Shown here piece after piece: positions 8,239-16,163 of a stretch of DNA of 64,000 nucleotides (position 1 is its first letter; each line of letters begins with the position of its first letter). The stretch spans positions 1 through 64,000 of the forward strand of contig DUDT01000018.1 of assembly GCA_005110385.1 (NCBI GenBank), given 5' to 3'. Below the pieces are notes generated by a model. It saw only the letters and a program-made list of their open reading frames with translations, was not told the origin of the DNA and ran no database searches. A program made the position numbers and the translations under genes. Source of the DNA: Candidatus Melainabacteria bacterium (GTDB taxonomy: Bacteria > Cyanobacteriota > Vampirovibrionia > LMEP-6097).

Positions 8239-10160
8239 TCTCAAATAGGTTTTACATATTAATATTAATATTTTCTATTAGTAATTTTCCGAATACATTA
8301 TCAGCTAAAAAAGTAATTCACAGAGAATTTTCTTGTAATGAAAATTCTAAAGAAACAATCGCTGACGGTATTATAGTTAAATTCAAAGATTCTCAGCCAA
8401 TAGCTGCGACTAATATTTCAAACGAAAATTCAGTTTATAAGAAGCTTTCAACAAAAAAGAATCTAAGGCTTAAGCAAATTCTTTCAGGCAGTGATGCTGA
8501 AATCGCAGTGAAAATCTCAAAACTCCAAGGCAATAGAAAACTCAAAGCGCTTGCTAGGCTTGAAAAATTAAAACAATTCGAAAATGATTACAAATTTAAT
8601 CAGATTTTTACAATACAGGATGATCACAAGCTTACTTGTAAAGAATTAAAAAACATACTGAATGAATATAAAGACTCAGATGAGATCGATAATATAGAAC
8701 CAAATTTCATCAGGGAAATAATGTCTCCAGTATCTTTAAATCAAGATCTAAGTGGCAGTTACACTGAAGATCAAGCTGTAGATAGAGCTTGGGGAGTAGA
8801 TCAAATAAAGGCTAAAGCAGCATGGCAAATCAGCAAGGGAGCTGGAGTTAAAGTTGCCATGATAGATTCAGGAATAGATTATAATCATCCATCACTTTGG
8901 AGAAATATTTGGGTTGATAATCAGAACGTAAAAGACAATAACTATGATGGTTTTGTTAATTTAGATGATGCTGATATTAATGCTAATGGGAGAATCGACT
9001 CGAATTCCTACGAAAACGAAATCCAGACTTCATTTAATGGGAATATTTTCGGTGATTACTATGAAAGCTCTTTAGTAAAATCTCCCGAAGATGGTTTTGG
9101 GCATGGTAGCCATGTAGCTGGAATTATCGCAGCGAAAAACTCTGATAATGAAGATTTTAACGGTGTGGCTTCTGAAGCTAAATTAATAGCTATTAAAATT
9201 TTCGATAACCAAGGTAGATTCACTTCAGTAACTGAATTACTGAGAGGCATAAGATCATCGATTATAGATGGCGCTAAAGTAATAAACGCTTCTATTGGTG
9301 GTAGTTACTATTCTAAATTAGAAGAAGACACCTATAAATTAGCAGACTCACTCGGAGTCGTGGTCGTCGCAGCTGCTGGAAATAGTAATTCTAATAATGA
9401 TTATCAACCAGTCTATCCTGCTAGCTATGAAACTGTTCTGTCTGTCGCAGCGAGTGATAAAACAGATTCTATAGCTTCATTCTCTAATTATGGCGAAAGT
9501 GTAGATGTCTCAGCACCTGGTAGTCAAATTCCTTCTACTATGAATAATCAAAGTTATTTAGCAGAAAGATTACCATTAAATTTTGTGAAAAATATAAGCG
9601 AAGAACATGGCATATGGCTATTAAGCGGTACTTCCATGGCAACACCTCACGTAGCTGGTCTTACGGCTCTAATTCTCAGTAAGAATCCAGAACTTAATCC
9701 AAGTCAAGTTAGGGAAATAATTAAAAACTCTGCTGATCAAATCTCTGGAGATAAACAGGCCTCATTCGGAAGAGTAAATGCATTAAATGCTTTAAATTTA
9801 GCTACAAACTTTAGTAATGAAGCTAATGTAAATCTAAAAGAAGTAGCTAAGTTAATCTTCACGACACGTTCTAGTAGAAATAAAAAATTCTCTGGTAATC
9901 TTAGCAAGAACTCTCTTATCGACAGTAATGTCGACGTAAAAGATGAGACTATCGCCCAAGTCCTAAAAGCTATTAACGCTGTAGATATAAATTCAAACGG
10001 CATAGTTGGTACTAATGAGATAGAACGTTTCAAACAAAAACTCAATAAAACAAAAAAATACTTCAAAAGATTAGATGTCAACGAAGACGGTAGTGTAAAC
10101 AGCATCGATGAAACTTATATTAAATATATCTATTCTCTTATTGATATAAATCTAGGCTAA
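8235..10160 (+). CDS. secreted subtilisin-like serine protease with EF-hand/dockerin-like tail
   Basis: A 641-residue S8-family protease. A signal peptide covers about 1-24 (hydrophobic YILILIFSISNF), followed by an inhibitor-like propeptide (GIIVKFKD onward). Catalytic triad motifs are in order: Asp in AMIDSGIDYNHP, His in GFGHGSHVAGI, oxyanion Asn in AAAGNS, Ser in SGTSMATPHVAGL. A calcium-loop-like insert DDADINANGRIDSNSYE lies between the Asp and His motifs. The last ~70 residues carry two loops, DINSNGIVGTNEI and DVNEDGSVNSIDE, matching EF-hand or type I dockerin calcium loops; these suggest calcium-stabilised folding or docking onto a scaffold, though no cohesin gene is seen here. Confidence 0.92.
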   Translation: MFSNRFYILILIFSISNFPNTLSAKKVIHREFSCNENSKETIADGIIVKFKDSQPIAATNISNENSVYKKLSTKKNLRLKQILSGSDAEIAVKISKLQGNRKLKALARLEKLKQFENDYKFNQIFTIQDDHKLTCKELKNILNEYKDSDEIDNIEPNFIREIMSPVSLNQDLSGSYTEDQAVDRAWGVDQIKAKAAWQISKGAGVKVAMIDSGIDYNHPSLWRNIWVDNQNVKDNNYDGFVNLDDADINANGRIDSNSYENEIQTSFNGNIFGDYYESSLVKSPEDGFGHGSHVAGIIAAKNSDNEDFNGVASEAKLIAIKIFDNQGRFTSVTELLRGIRSSIIDGAKVINASIGGSYYSKLEEDTYKLADSLGVVVVAAAGNSNSNNDYQPVYPASYETVLSVAASDKTDSIASFSNYGESVDVSAPGSQIPSTMNNQSYLAERLPLNFVKNISEEHGIWLLSGTSMATPHVAGLTALILSKNPELNPSQVREIIKNSADQISGDKQASFGRVNALNALNLATNFSNEANVNLKEVAKLIFTTRSSRNKKFSGNLSKNSLIDSNVDVKDETIAQVLKAINAVDINSNGIVGTNEIERFKQKLNKTKKYFKRLDVNEDGSVNSIDETYIKYIYSLIDINLG

Positions 10161-10186
10161 TTTGTGTGCAGCCAAGCTAAGCACGC

Positions 10187-10789
10187 CTAATTTAGTCTTA
10201 TTAAACCAAGCTCGTAGAGTTTATCTAGGAGCTTTACTATTGGAAGCCCTAAAATAACGTCATGATCTCCTTGAACATCAGAGAATAAATGCTTACCATG
10301 TTTTTCAAACATATAACTTCCAGCCGAATTTAAAGGCTTCTCTAGATTAACATAAGATACAATTTCCTCATCCTTAAGATTTCTCATGGTTAGAAAAGCT
10401 TTACCTGAAAATTCCCAAATACACTCAGCATTATGATAAATCACAGTAGCACAGTTCTGGGTATGTGTTTTAGAGCGGAGTTCTTTTAAATGTTTAATCG
10501 CATTCTCCTCAGTTAGAGGTTTATCAAAGATTTTACCGTTAAGCTCACAAACTTGATCTGCTGCGATAAAAAACGACTCTTTATCTAGAAGAGAGACTGA
10601 ATTAGCTTTTGCTTTAGCTAAAAACATCGCGGTTTCAGCAGCCGAGAAATTAGTACAGAATTTCTTTTTTAAATCTTCTTCATCTACCTCTGGCAAACAG
10701 GTCTTCATTTCAAGCCCGTGAGATATTAAAAGCTCTTTACGAGTCAGGGAAGCACTTGCAAGAAAAAGATTAGATAAAAGACTGATCAT
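10187..10789 (-). CDS. Maf-like nucleotide pyrophosphatase (YceF-type)
   Basis: A 200-residue Maf-family house-cleaning enzyme that hydrolyses non-canonical or modified nucleoside triphosphates to monophosphates. N-terminal FLASASLTRKELL and PEVDEE correspond to the substrate-binding ASxSxxRxxLL loop. ADQVCELNGKIFDKPLTEENA closely resembles the SDQVC-type motif of the E. coli YceF (m7GTP) branch rather than the dTTP/UTP branch. The C-terminal GDHDVILGLPI is the conserved loop. It is convergent with the protease gene; a short hairpin (10164-10186) lies between them. Confidence 0.85.
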   Translation of the reverse strand: MISLLSNLFLASASLTRKELLISHGLEMKTCLPEVDEEDLKKKFCTNFSAAETAMFLAKAKANSVSLLDKESFFIAADQVCELNGKIFDKPLTEENAIKHLKELRSKTHTQNCATVIYHNAECIWEFSGKAFLTMRNLKDEEIVSYVNLEKPLNSAGSYMFEKHGKHLFSDVQGDHDVILGLPIVKLLDKLYELGLIRLN

Positions 10790-10886
10790 TCAATATATTT
10801 TACAAAAATTAACATAATATGAAATTTAAATATTTAATAAAGTTAATTCAATATAAGACTCCAAAGGTGTAGTATATACGTTAAGG

Positions 10887-10922
10887 GGAATATCAATATT
10901 TCTGAGCTTCCATTGATATTCC
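10887..10922 (+). promoter_or_regulatory. 11-bp inverted repeat upstream of rhodanese gene
   Basis: Perfect arms GGAATATCAAT and ATTGATATTCC separated by 14 bp, located 35 bp before the rhodanese start and upstream of TATAAT (10945-10950). No T-tract follows, so an operator or a leader structure is more likely than a terminator. Confidence 0.45.
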
Positions 10923-10957
10923 TCCCACTAAAAATTCTAAGCTATATAATTTAATTA

Positions 10958-11290
10958 ATGTTCAAAGAAATAAAACAAATATCAGTGTCTGATTTAAAAC
11001 TATGGCGCGATGAATCTAAAGACTTCCTACTGATTGATGTTAGAAACCCAGACGAGTATAAATATGCGAACCTAAAGGGTGAGTTAATACCAATGCAAAG
11101 CATTCCAGAAAATATATCTAAAATACCCAAGGATAAACCAGTGGTATTCCATTGCCATCATGGCAGTAGAAGTAAAAAAGTTATATCTTGGCTACAAGAG
11201 CAGGCTGATGATTTTGATAAATTATATAATCTCGAGGGTGGAATTCATGCTTGGTCTGAGGAAATCGACACCAACGTACCTATGTACTAA
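10958..11290 (+). CDS. single-domain rhodanese-like sulfurtransferase
   Basis: A 110-residue single rhodanese domain (GlpE/ThiI-tail type) that carries persulfide sulfur on a catalytic Cys. LIDVRNPDEY is the conserved CH2A-like motif, and the active-site loop is CHHGSR in VVFHCHHGSRSKK, with the nucleophilic Cys first. It ends GGIHAWSEEID, the typical C-terminal helix. TATAAT ends 7 nt before the ATG with no Shine-Dalgarno sequence, so the transcript may be leaderless. It stands alone between the maf gene and a palindromic repeat that starts one base after its stop codon. Confidence 0.9.
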   Translation: MFKEIKQISVSDLKLWRDESKDFLLIDVRNPDEYKYANLKGELIPMQSIPENISKIPKDKPVVFHCHHGSRSKKVISWLQEQADDFDKLYNLEGGIHAWSEEIDTNVPMY

Positions 11291-11291
11291 T

Positions 11292-11410
11292 GGCGTGTAG
11301 CGGAACTCCAATTCCTGCGTTTTCGTCGTCCTCATGATCCTCATGTACCCCGAGTACATTGCGGTCATTCGTCCTTCTCAGCCTTGAACTTGTTCGTTCG
11401 GCTACACGCC
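11292..11410 (-). repeat. 119-bp palindromic repeat, full copy
   Basis: Full-length copy in reverse orientation, with terminal arms GGCGTGTAGCGGAAC and GTTCGGCTACACGCC that pair except at one position. It is about 95 percent identical by eye to the copy at 35826-35944, with differences clustered in the central GTACT region. It sits between two convergent genes, immediately after the rhodanese stop. Confidence 0.93.
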
Positions 11411-11417
11411 CACCACT

Positions 11418-11441
11418 GCGGAACTCCAATTCCTGCGTTTT
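11418..11441 (-). repeat. partial second copy of palindromic repeat
   Basis: TGCGGAACTCCAATTCCTGC plus GTTT repeats bases 11299-11323 of the adjacent full copy with near identity. It ends exactly at the stop codon of the AI-2E transporter gene (11442-11444), so the two copies form a short tandem. Confidence 0.8.
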
Positions 11442-12545
11442 CTAAATTTTCTTAACCTTAAGATGATTAACCTCAAGAAAATACTGAATAGTCGCCCCGA
11501 TTACAGCCATTAAAGGTAGAGCAAAAACTATTCCAAGCGCCCCATAAAGCTTAGCTGCCACAAGAAGCCCTAAAATAATGGCTAAAGGGTGAAAACCCAA
11601 TGCATCTCCCATAATACGAGGTGTAACAAGATTATCTCTGATAACCTGCGTGTAAAAAATATAAACACCAAAAGCGATTAATGCTTTAGTGGGGGTCGTC
11701 GCAAAACCAATCAAAATGATACAAGGGATTATTGCAATCCAAGTTCCAATTACTGGTATAACCTCTAACATTTGGCACAAACCAAAAACCAATGCAAATG
11801 GTATGTTTAAAACAAAATAAGTACAAGTCATAATGAGAGTGGTCAAAGAAGCGATCTGAAACTGTCCAACAATAAATGCATAAAGGCTTCTATCGATTCT
11901 TTGTTTTAAATAGAACAAATGATCTTTTAACTTACCAGTAAAAGGCTCTAAAAAAAGATCCCAAACCCTTTTACCATCAACTAGCAGATAAATACTAATT
12001 AAAACCGAAAGCAAAGAGTAAAGGATTAAAGAAAAAGAATTACCGATAAAAGAAGTAAATAATGAACCAAAATCAGCAACAGTCATGTTTTGTTTAAGTT
12101 GAAGTAAATTATTTGCAAAGCTACTTAAATCAAAGCTCACAAAACTAATATTGATTTGATGTTGAGCTAAGTATAATAAGACGAACTCAATCACTGAATT
12201 AATTTTAGGTAGAAGCTGCGGAAAAACGTTTATCAAGGCTTGTGCCTGAACAAATATTACAGGAAAACCATTAATAATTATAGTGATCAATAGTGCCACA
12301 AAAACCAAATAAATTATGGCAACTGATAAAGCACGAGAACGTATATAGTGAGTTAAAAAATCTACTGGCTTGGACAGTAAATAGTTAATAAGAACACCTA
12401 TAAAAAAACTAGCACTAATATCTGAGACTTGAGCTACAGCAGAAAGTACGTTATTAACGATAAAGAAAAATAAAGAAATAACAAAAAGCTGATAAGTTCT
12501 TAATTTCCAAACAGATAAAATTCTTGATTCATTAGCCACAGTCAT
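11442..12545 (-). CDS. AI-2E family transporter (PerM/YdiK-like)
   Basis: A 367-residue inner-membrane protein with about eight hydrophobic segments. The C-terminal half has the family signature LVTPRIMGDALGFHPLAIILGLLVAAKLYGALG. Members include putative autoinducer-2 exporters and Na+/H+ antiporters; the actual substrate cannot be told from sequence. It is divergent from minC with 19 bp between start codons, so the promoters must overlap the coding ends. The stop codon abuts a repeat fragment. Confidence 0.88.
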   Translation of the reverse strand: MTVANESRILSVWKLRTYQLFVISLFFFIVNNVLSAVAQVSDISASFFIGVLINYLLSKPVDFLTHYIRSRALSVAIIYLVFVALLITIIINGFPVIFVQAQALINVFPQLLPKINSVIEFVLLYLAQHQINISFVSFDLSSFANNLLQLKQNMTVADFGSLFTSFIGNSFSLILYSLLSVLISIYLLVDGKRVWDLFLEPFTGKLKDHLFYLKQRIDRSLYAFIVGQFQIASLTTLIMTCTYFVLNIPFALVFGLCQMLEVIPVIGTWIAIIPCIILIGFATTPTKALIAFGVYIFYTQVIRDNLVTPRIMGDALGFHPLAIILGLLVAAKLYGALGIVFALPLMAVIGATIQYFLEVNHLKVKKI

Positions 12546-12552
12546 TTTAAAT

Positions 12553-12558
12553 TATAAT
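12553..12558 (+). promoter_or_regulatory. TATAAT -10 element of minC, probable leaderless start
   Basis: A perfect TATAAT ends 6 nt before the minC ATG, so transcription would begin at or next to the start codon. No good -35 hexamer is visible at 16-18 bp spacing, and no Shine-Dalgarno sequence precedes the ATG. Confidence 0.55.
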
Positions 12559-12564
12559 GTCATC

Positions 12565-13287
12565 ATGCAAGAACTGAAAATAAAAAGAGTCAAAAAAGAA
12601 ATATTTTTAGACTTAAGTGGATTTGACATTAAAGATAAAGGTTTTTCTCGAAAATTCGAAGAAGAGTTAAACCGCTCAGCGAGCTTCTTTGCAGGGAATG
12701 CAGTATCAATAATATTACCAGAATTAGATAATAACGAAGCGAACCCTGAGATAAGCCAGCAAATTAAAGCTATACAGAATTCATTAAATAGAAACAACGT
12801 TTCATTAAAAGCGTCTTACCTAGCTGGAGATATGGATAATATGCTACACAGTAGTTCAGGAGCTGATTCTTTTAATGCTGCTGAGGATAAGATTGAAAAT
12901 CATACAGATAAAGAACTAAATGGTAACCAAGAATACAATATCCCTGCAACCCTTTATGTAAAAGCGGGCCTCAGGGCCGGTCATTTAATTCGTTACCCTG
13001 GAAATGTAATTATTTACGGTGATGTTAATCCATCAGCTGAAATAATTGCAGAGGGTGACGTTATTATCTGGGGTACTTGTCGTGGAATAATTCATGCTGG
13101 TTCCAATAGAAATCAAGATGCTTCTATCTCTGCTCTGAAATTTAATAATTGCCAATTACGAATCTCCGAGAGTACTTTAGACCTATCTCGTAATAACATT
13201 AAGACTAAAAGCTATAAAAACAACTTTTTTCATGGTGCTGAGCTTGCAAAATTAGAAAATAATGAGATAATTATATACATATCTTAA
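12565..13287 (+). CDS. minC: septum-site inhibitor MinC
   Basis: A 240-residue division inhibitor. The C-terminal beta-helix domain is clear: LRAGHLIRYPGNVIIYGDVN, then EIIAEGDVIIWGTCRGIIHAG. This domain dimerises and binds MinD at the membrane. The N-terminal FtsZ-inhibiting domain (1-~105) is much less conserved, as is usual, and a polar linker (about 95-125) joins the two. First gene of a minC-minD-minE group, with 20 bp to minD. Confidence 0.9.
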   Translation: MQELKIKRVKKEIFLDLSGFDIKDKGFSRKFEEELNRSASFFAGNAVSIILPELDNNEANPEISQQIKAIQNSLNRNNVSLKASYLAGDMDNMLHSSSGADSFNAAEDKIENHTDKELNGNQEYNIPATLYVKAGLRAGHLIRYPGNVIIYGDVNPSAEIIAEGDVIIWGTCRGIIHAGSNRNQDASISALKFNNCQLRISESTLDLSRNNIKTKSYKNNFFHGAELAKLENNEIIIYIS

Positions 13288-13307
13288 TTAATTTATTAGG
13301 TTTATGA

Positions 13308-14105
13308 ATGGCAGAAGGTAGAGTTATTGTAATTACATCAGGCAAGGGCGGAGTAGGTAAAACTACCACCACTGCTAATATTGGGGCGGCTTTAGCGAAT
13401 CTAGGTAAAAGTGTTTGCGTAGTTGATATGGATATCGGCTTAAGAAATCTTGATATTCTTATGGGCTTAGAGAACCGAGTAGTTTATAACTTGGTCGACG
13501 TTATCGAAGATACTTGTAAAATAAAACAGGCTTTAGTTAAAGATAAAAAGCTTCCAGGTCTATGTTTACTGCCTTCGGCACAAACACGAGATAAAAACTC
13601 CGTTAACGAAGAACAAATCAAGACCTTAGTTGCAGAATTAAAACTTATGTTTGACATAGTCTTAGTGGACTGCCCTGCTGGTATAGAATCTGGTTTTCAG
13701 AATAGTATAGCTGGAGCTGATGAAGCTATCGTCGTAGTAACTCCAGAAATGTCATCAGTGAGAGATGCTGACAGAATCATAGGACTATTAGAAGCTAGGA
13801 AAAACGAATTACATAGTTATAAATTAATCGTAAATAGAATTAAACCAGATTTAGTAAGTGCAAATCAAATGATGAGCATAGATGATATCTGTGAGATCCT
13901 TTCAGTGGATCTACTCGGAATAGTTCCAGATGATGAAGATATAGTTATTTCGACGAATAAAGGTGAGCCACTGTCTTTGACTCCGAATAAATCGGCTGGC
14001 CAGGCTTACAGGAATATAGCGATGAGAATTTTAGGTACTGATGTACCTTTCATGGACTTAAAAGCCAAGGGGCTTTTCGGTAAAATAAAGGCAATATTTA
14101 GGTAA
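13308..14105 (+). CDS. minD: septum-site determining ATPase MinD
   Basis: A 265-residue deviant-Walker ATPase that recruits MinC to the membrane and oscillates with MinE. The signature GKGGVGKTTTTANIG (deviant Walker A with Lys at the KGGVGKT site), the DMDIGLRNLDILMGLENRVVY switch region and VDCPAGIE are intact. The C-terminal end is rich in Lys and hydrophobics (KGLFGKIKAIFR), the amphipathic membrane-targeting helix. GLENRVVY and NIAMRILGTDVPFMDL are very close to cyanobacterial MinD as I remember it, which supports the proposed lineage. Seven bases separate it from minE. Confidence 0.97.
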   Translation: MAEGRVIVITSGKGGVGKTTTTANIGAALANLGKSVCVVDMDIGLRNLDILMGLENRVVYNLVDVIEDTCKIKQALVKDKKLPGLCLLPSAQTRDKNSVNEEQIKTLVAELKLMFDIVLVDCPAGIESGFQNSIAGADEAIVVVTPEMSSVRDADRIIGLLEARKNELHSYKLIVNRIKPDLVSANQMMSIDDICEILSVDLLGIVPDDEDIVISTNKGEPLSLTPNKSAGQAYRNIAMRILGTDVPFMDLKAKGLFGKIKAIFR

Positions 14106-14112
14106 TTTCATT

Positions 14113-14472
14113 ATGGCTATTAAAACATTTTTCCGCAGCTTATTTTCAAAACAAGACTCTAGTGCTGCCACCGCTACGCACAGGATGAAGTTAATGCTAA
14201 CTCATGATAGGCAGCAGGTAAACCCTGGTGTAATGGAACAAATGAAAGCTGAAATATTAGAAGTTATTTCTAAGTACTTCGACATAGATCCTCAAGAAGC
14301 TGAATTTATTATCCAAGCTAGTCATCAAGACGCTGAATCGATTTTTTCATCTAAAGTACCTTTAATTAAAGGTGTTAAGTTTAAAAATGCTAAATTAAAT
14401 AACCATGATACAAACAATTCAAAGGAATCTAAAACAAGAGATAAAGCTAACTTATCTACTACCACTTCCTGA
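14113..14472 (+). CDS. minE: cell division topological specificity factor MinE
   Basis: A 119-residue MinE that stimulates the MinD ATPase and confines MinCD to the poles. The N-terminal FFRSLFSK is the membrane-binding helix; RMKLMLTHDRQQVNP is the MinD-contact region; EQMKAEILEVISKYFDIDPQEAEFII is the dimerisation core. The tail after about residue 95 is Asn/Ser/Lys-rich and longer than usual. Its last 68 bp overlap the start of bioB in another frame, so the two genes are probably co-transcribed. Confidence 0.93.
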   Translation: MAIKTFFRSLFSKQDSSAATATHRMKLMLTHDRQQVNPGVMEQMKAEILEVISKYFDIDPQEAEFIIQASHQDAESIFSSKVPLIKGVKFKNAKLNNHDTNNSKESKTRDKANLSTTTS

Positions 14473-15379
14473 ACTTATCTTTAAAGCACAGAGTATACAT
14501 AGAGAATTTCATAACCCTAATGAAGTTCAATTCTGTACCTTAAGTAATATTAAATCGGGGGCCTGCCCTGAAGATTGCTCATATTGCTCACAGTCAGCTC
14601 GTTATGATACAGAATCTGAAGTTTATTCATTAATGAATGTAGAAAAAGTTTTAGCTGAAGCTAAGGAAGCTAAGGCTAATGGTGCGACGAGATTCTGTAT
14701 GGGAGCCGCTTGGCGTTCTGCACCTGATAACTACCAATTCGAAAATGTCTTAGAGATGGTAAGAGCCGTTAAAGAAATGAACATGGAACCCTGTGTAACA
14801 TTGGGTATGCTCAAAGATGACCAAGCTCAAAGACTGAAGGAAGCTGGTCTTCATAGTTATAACCATAATATAGATACATCTAGAGAGCATTATGCTAATG
14901 TCATCACCACTAGAACTTTTGACGATAGGTTAAATACTATAAAGCTAGTTCAAGAAGCTGGAATTAACGTCTGCTGTGGCGGGATTTTGGGTCTTGGGGA
15001 AACAAGAGAAGATAGATTTAGTTTTATAGAAACTTTAGCAGAATTAAATCCTCAGCCGGCCTCAGTACCGATAAATCTTTTAGCTCCTATAGAAGGTACA
15101 CCGATGTATGAAACGATGAAGGATAATCCTATTGATAAATTTGAACTAGTTAGGACCATCGCTACGACTAGAATTATGATTCCTAAAGCCCAGGTAAGAC
15201 TTTCCGCTGGTAGATTAGATATGTCAGAAGAGCTGCAAGCGATGTGCTTTATAGCTGGGGCTAACAGTATTTTCTCTGGTGATAAATTACTTACTACAGA
15301 TAATCCTAGTGCAGGGAAAGATTTTCAGCTTATGGATAAGCTTGGAATGCAGGTTAGGCAGACTGTCTCAGAGATCTAA
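14405..15379 (+). CDS. bioB: biotin synthase
   Basis: A 324-residue radical SAM enzyme that inserts sulfur into dethiobiotin in the last step of biotin synthesis. The cluster motif CPEDCSYC has Cys at 54, 58 and 61, preceded by the family-typical SNIKSGA. SILFG-type motifs for the second Fe-S cluster are represented by CVTLGML, CCGGILGLGE and RLSAGR. The ATG at 14405 lies inside minE; no other Met is available before the cluster motif. bioD is ~31 kb away. The 3' end overlaps the convergent radical SAM gene by 26 bp. Confidence 0.97.
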   Translation: MIQTIQRNLKQEIKLTYLLPLPELIFKAQSIHREFHNPNEVQFCTLSNIKSGACPEDCSYCSQSARYDTESEVYSLMNVEKVLAEAKEAKANGATRFCMGAAWRSAPDNYQFENVLEMVRAVKEMNMEPCVTLGMLKDDQAQRLKEAGLHSYNHNIDTSREHYANVITTRTFDDRLNTIKLVQEAGINVCCGGILGLGETREDRFSFIETLAELNPQPASVPINLLAPIEGTPMYETMKDNPIDKFELVRTIATTRIMIPKAQVRLSAGRLDMSEELQAMCFIAGANSIFSGDKLLTTDNPSAGKDFQLMDKLGMQVRQTVSEI

Positions 15380-16163
15380 ATTCCCCATTAGCCATAATCT
15401 CTAAAAGATTCTCTGGGCGAGAGTATAAGCTTGGTTTAGCATTAAGCCTAATTTCACTCATATTTTCATTAAGAGACAGCTGCACAACTCTATTTTCTAC
15501 GTTTTCGCTCGCCTCATGAAAGTTTTTTTTCAAAAAAGCCTCTAGAAGCTTTTTATCACTGTCACTTAAAAAAAGCTCGGGATGTTCTTTCGCCCGACCT
15601 AGCATCTCGACTGGTCTTAATAACCATTCAGAAATTCTATAATTTAGTAACTCTTCATGTAAGCCTTCTAAATCGTTTATAGAATGAGAGTTAACGCAAG
15701 TAATTACAGAAATATCTAAAAGAGACCGCTGTGCAGCGGTCTCCAAAGTAGAGTTTAAACTTAAAAACTGTAAAAAATTCATCACCCGCTTATAACTCAG
15801 TCCAGATCTTCTAAATAAATTATGTGTATTCTCAAGACCATCCAGACTGATATAAATTTTATCGAACTTAACATCTAAAAACTTTTTATAATAAGCTTCA
15901 CTGAAAGTCGCATTAGTGATTACACTTACTTTAAAGCCTTTATCTATAAAGCTTTGAGCTATTTTAAAAAAGTCTTTATGCTGTACTGGTTCTCCTCCAG
16001 ATAAGGATATTTTTTCAATTCCCTGCTCTTTTAGCTTAGTTGCTAATGCTAATATCTCAGGCGTAGATAACTCATTTGGGAGAGGGTTTCCAGAACTCAT
16101 ATCGCAATGATCGCAAAAAAGATTACAGCGATTAGTCAGATAAAGTATAGCTGTTAATTCCAC
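15354..16163 (-). CDS. radical SAM protein carrying two repeat-derived inserts
   Basis: A 269-residue radical SAM protein with the 4Fe-4S motif CNLFCDHC (Cys 13, 17, 20) and the SAM-binding SGGEP at 56-60. The reaction is unknown. Relatives include MoaA/SPASM-type maturases, but no C-terminal Cys-rich SPASM region is present, and the end (NGEFRSLRQSA) overlaps bioB, so it may be truncated. Two stretches derive from palindromic repeats: ETAAQRSL (141-148) and HEASENVENRVVQLSL (216-231). The start is GTG at 16163 with GAGG 7 nt upstream; the first 10 bp overlap the broken gene upstream. Whether it is still functional is uncertain. Confidence 0.75.
   Translation of the reverse strand: MELTAILYLTNRCNLFCDHCDMSSGNPLPNELSTPEILALATKLKEQGIEKISLSGGEPVQHKDFFKIAQSFIDKGFKVSVITNATFSEAYYKKFLDVKFDKIYISLDGLENTHNLFRRSGLSYKRVMNFLQFLSLNSTLETAAQRSLLDISVITCVNSHSINDLEGLHEELLNYRISEWLLRPVEMLGRAKEHPELFLSDSDKKLLEAFLKKNFHEASENVENRVVQLSLNENMSEIRLNAKPSLYSRPENLLEIMANGEFRSLRQSA
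15473..15519 (-). repeat. in-frame palindromic-repeat fragment in radical SAM gene
   Basis: A 47-base stretch that matches a composite of the two repeat forms: the GAGACCGCTG-type arm and AACTCCATTTTCTGCG region (as at 20017-20048) joined to the TTTCGTCGTCCTCATGA part of the 119-bp form, with roughly 7 mismatches. It is translated as HEASENVENRVVQLSL, parallel to HEDDENAEI in cysN. Confidence 0.7.
15722..15743. repeat. 22-bp perfect palindrome inside radical SAM gene
   Basis: The arms GAGACCGCTG and CAGCGGTCTC are joined by two bases, equal to both termini of the 63-bp repeat at 19986-20048 with its centre removed. It encodes ETAAQRSL in the host frame, between a predicted helix and the ISVITCVN strand. 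Confidence 0.8.

Noticed and set aside
9737-10105. Open frame antisense to the protease tail
   Set aside because: A shadow of the well-supported protease coding frame.
10164-10186. Hairpin GTGTGC/GCACGC between protease and maf
   Set aside because: Short stem with a G-U pair and weak tail; may be a repeat remnant or a weak terminator, but not distinguishable.
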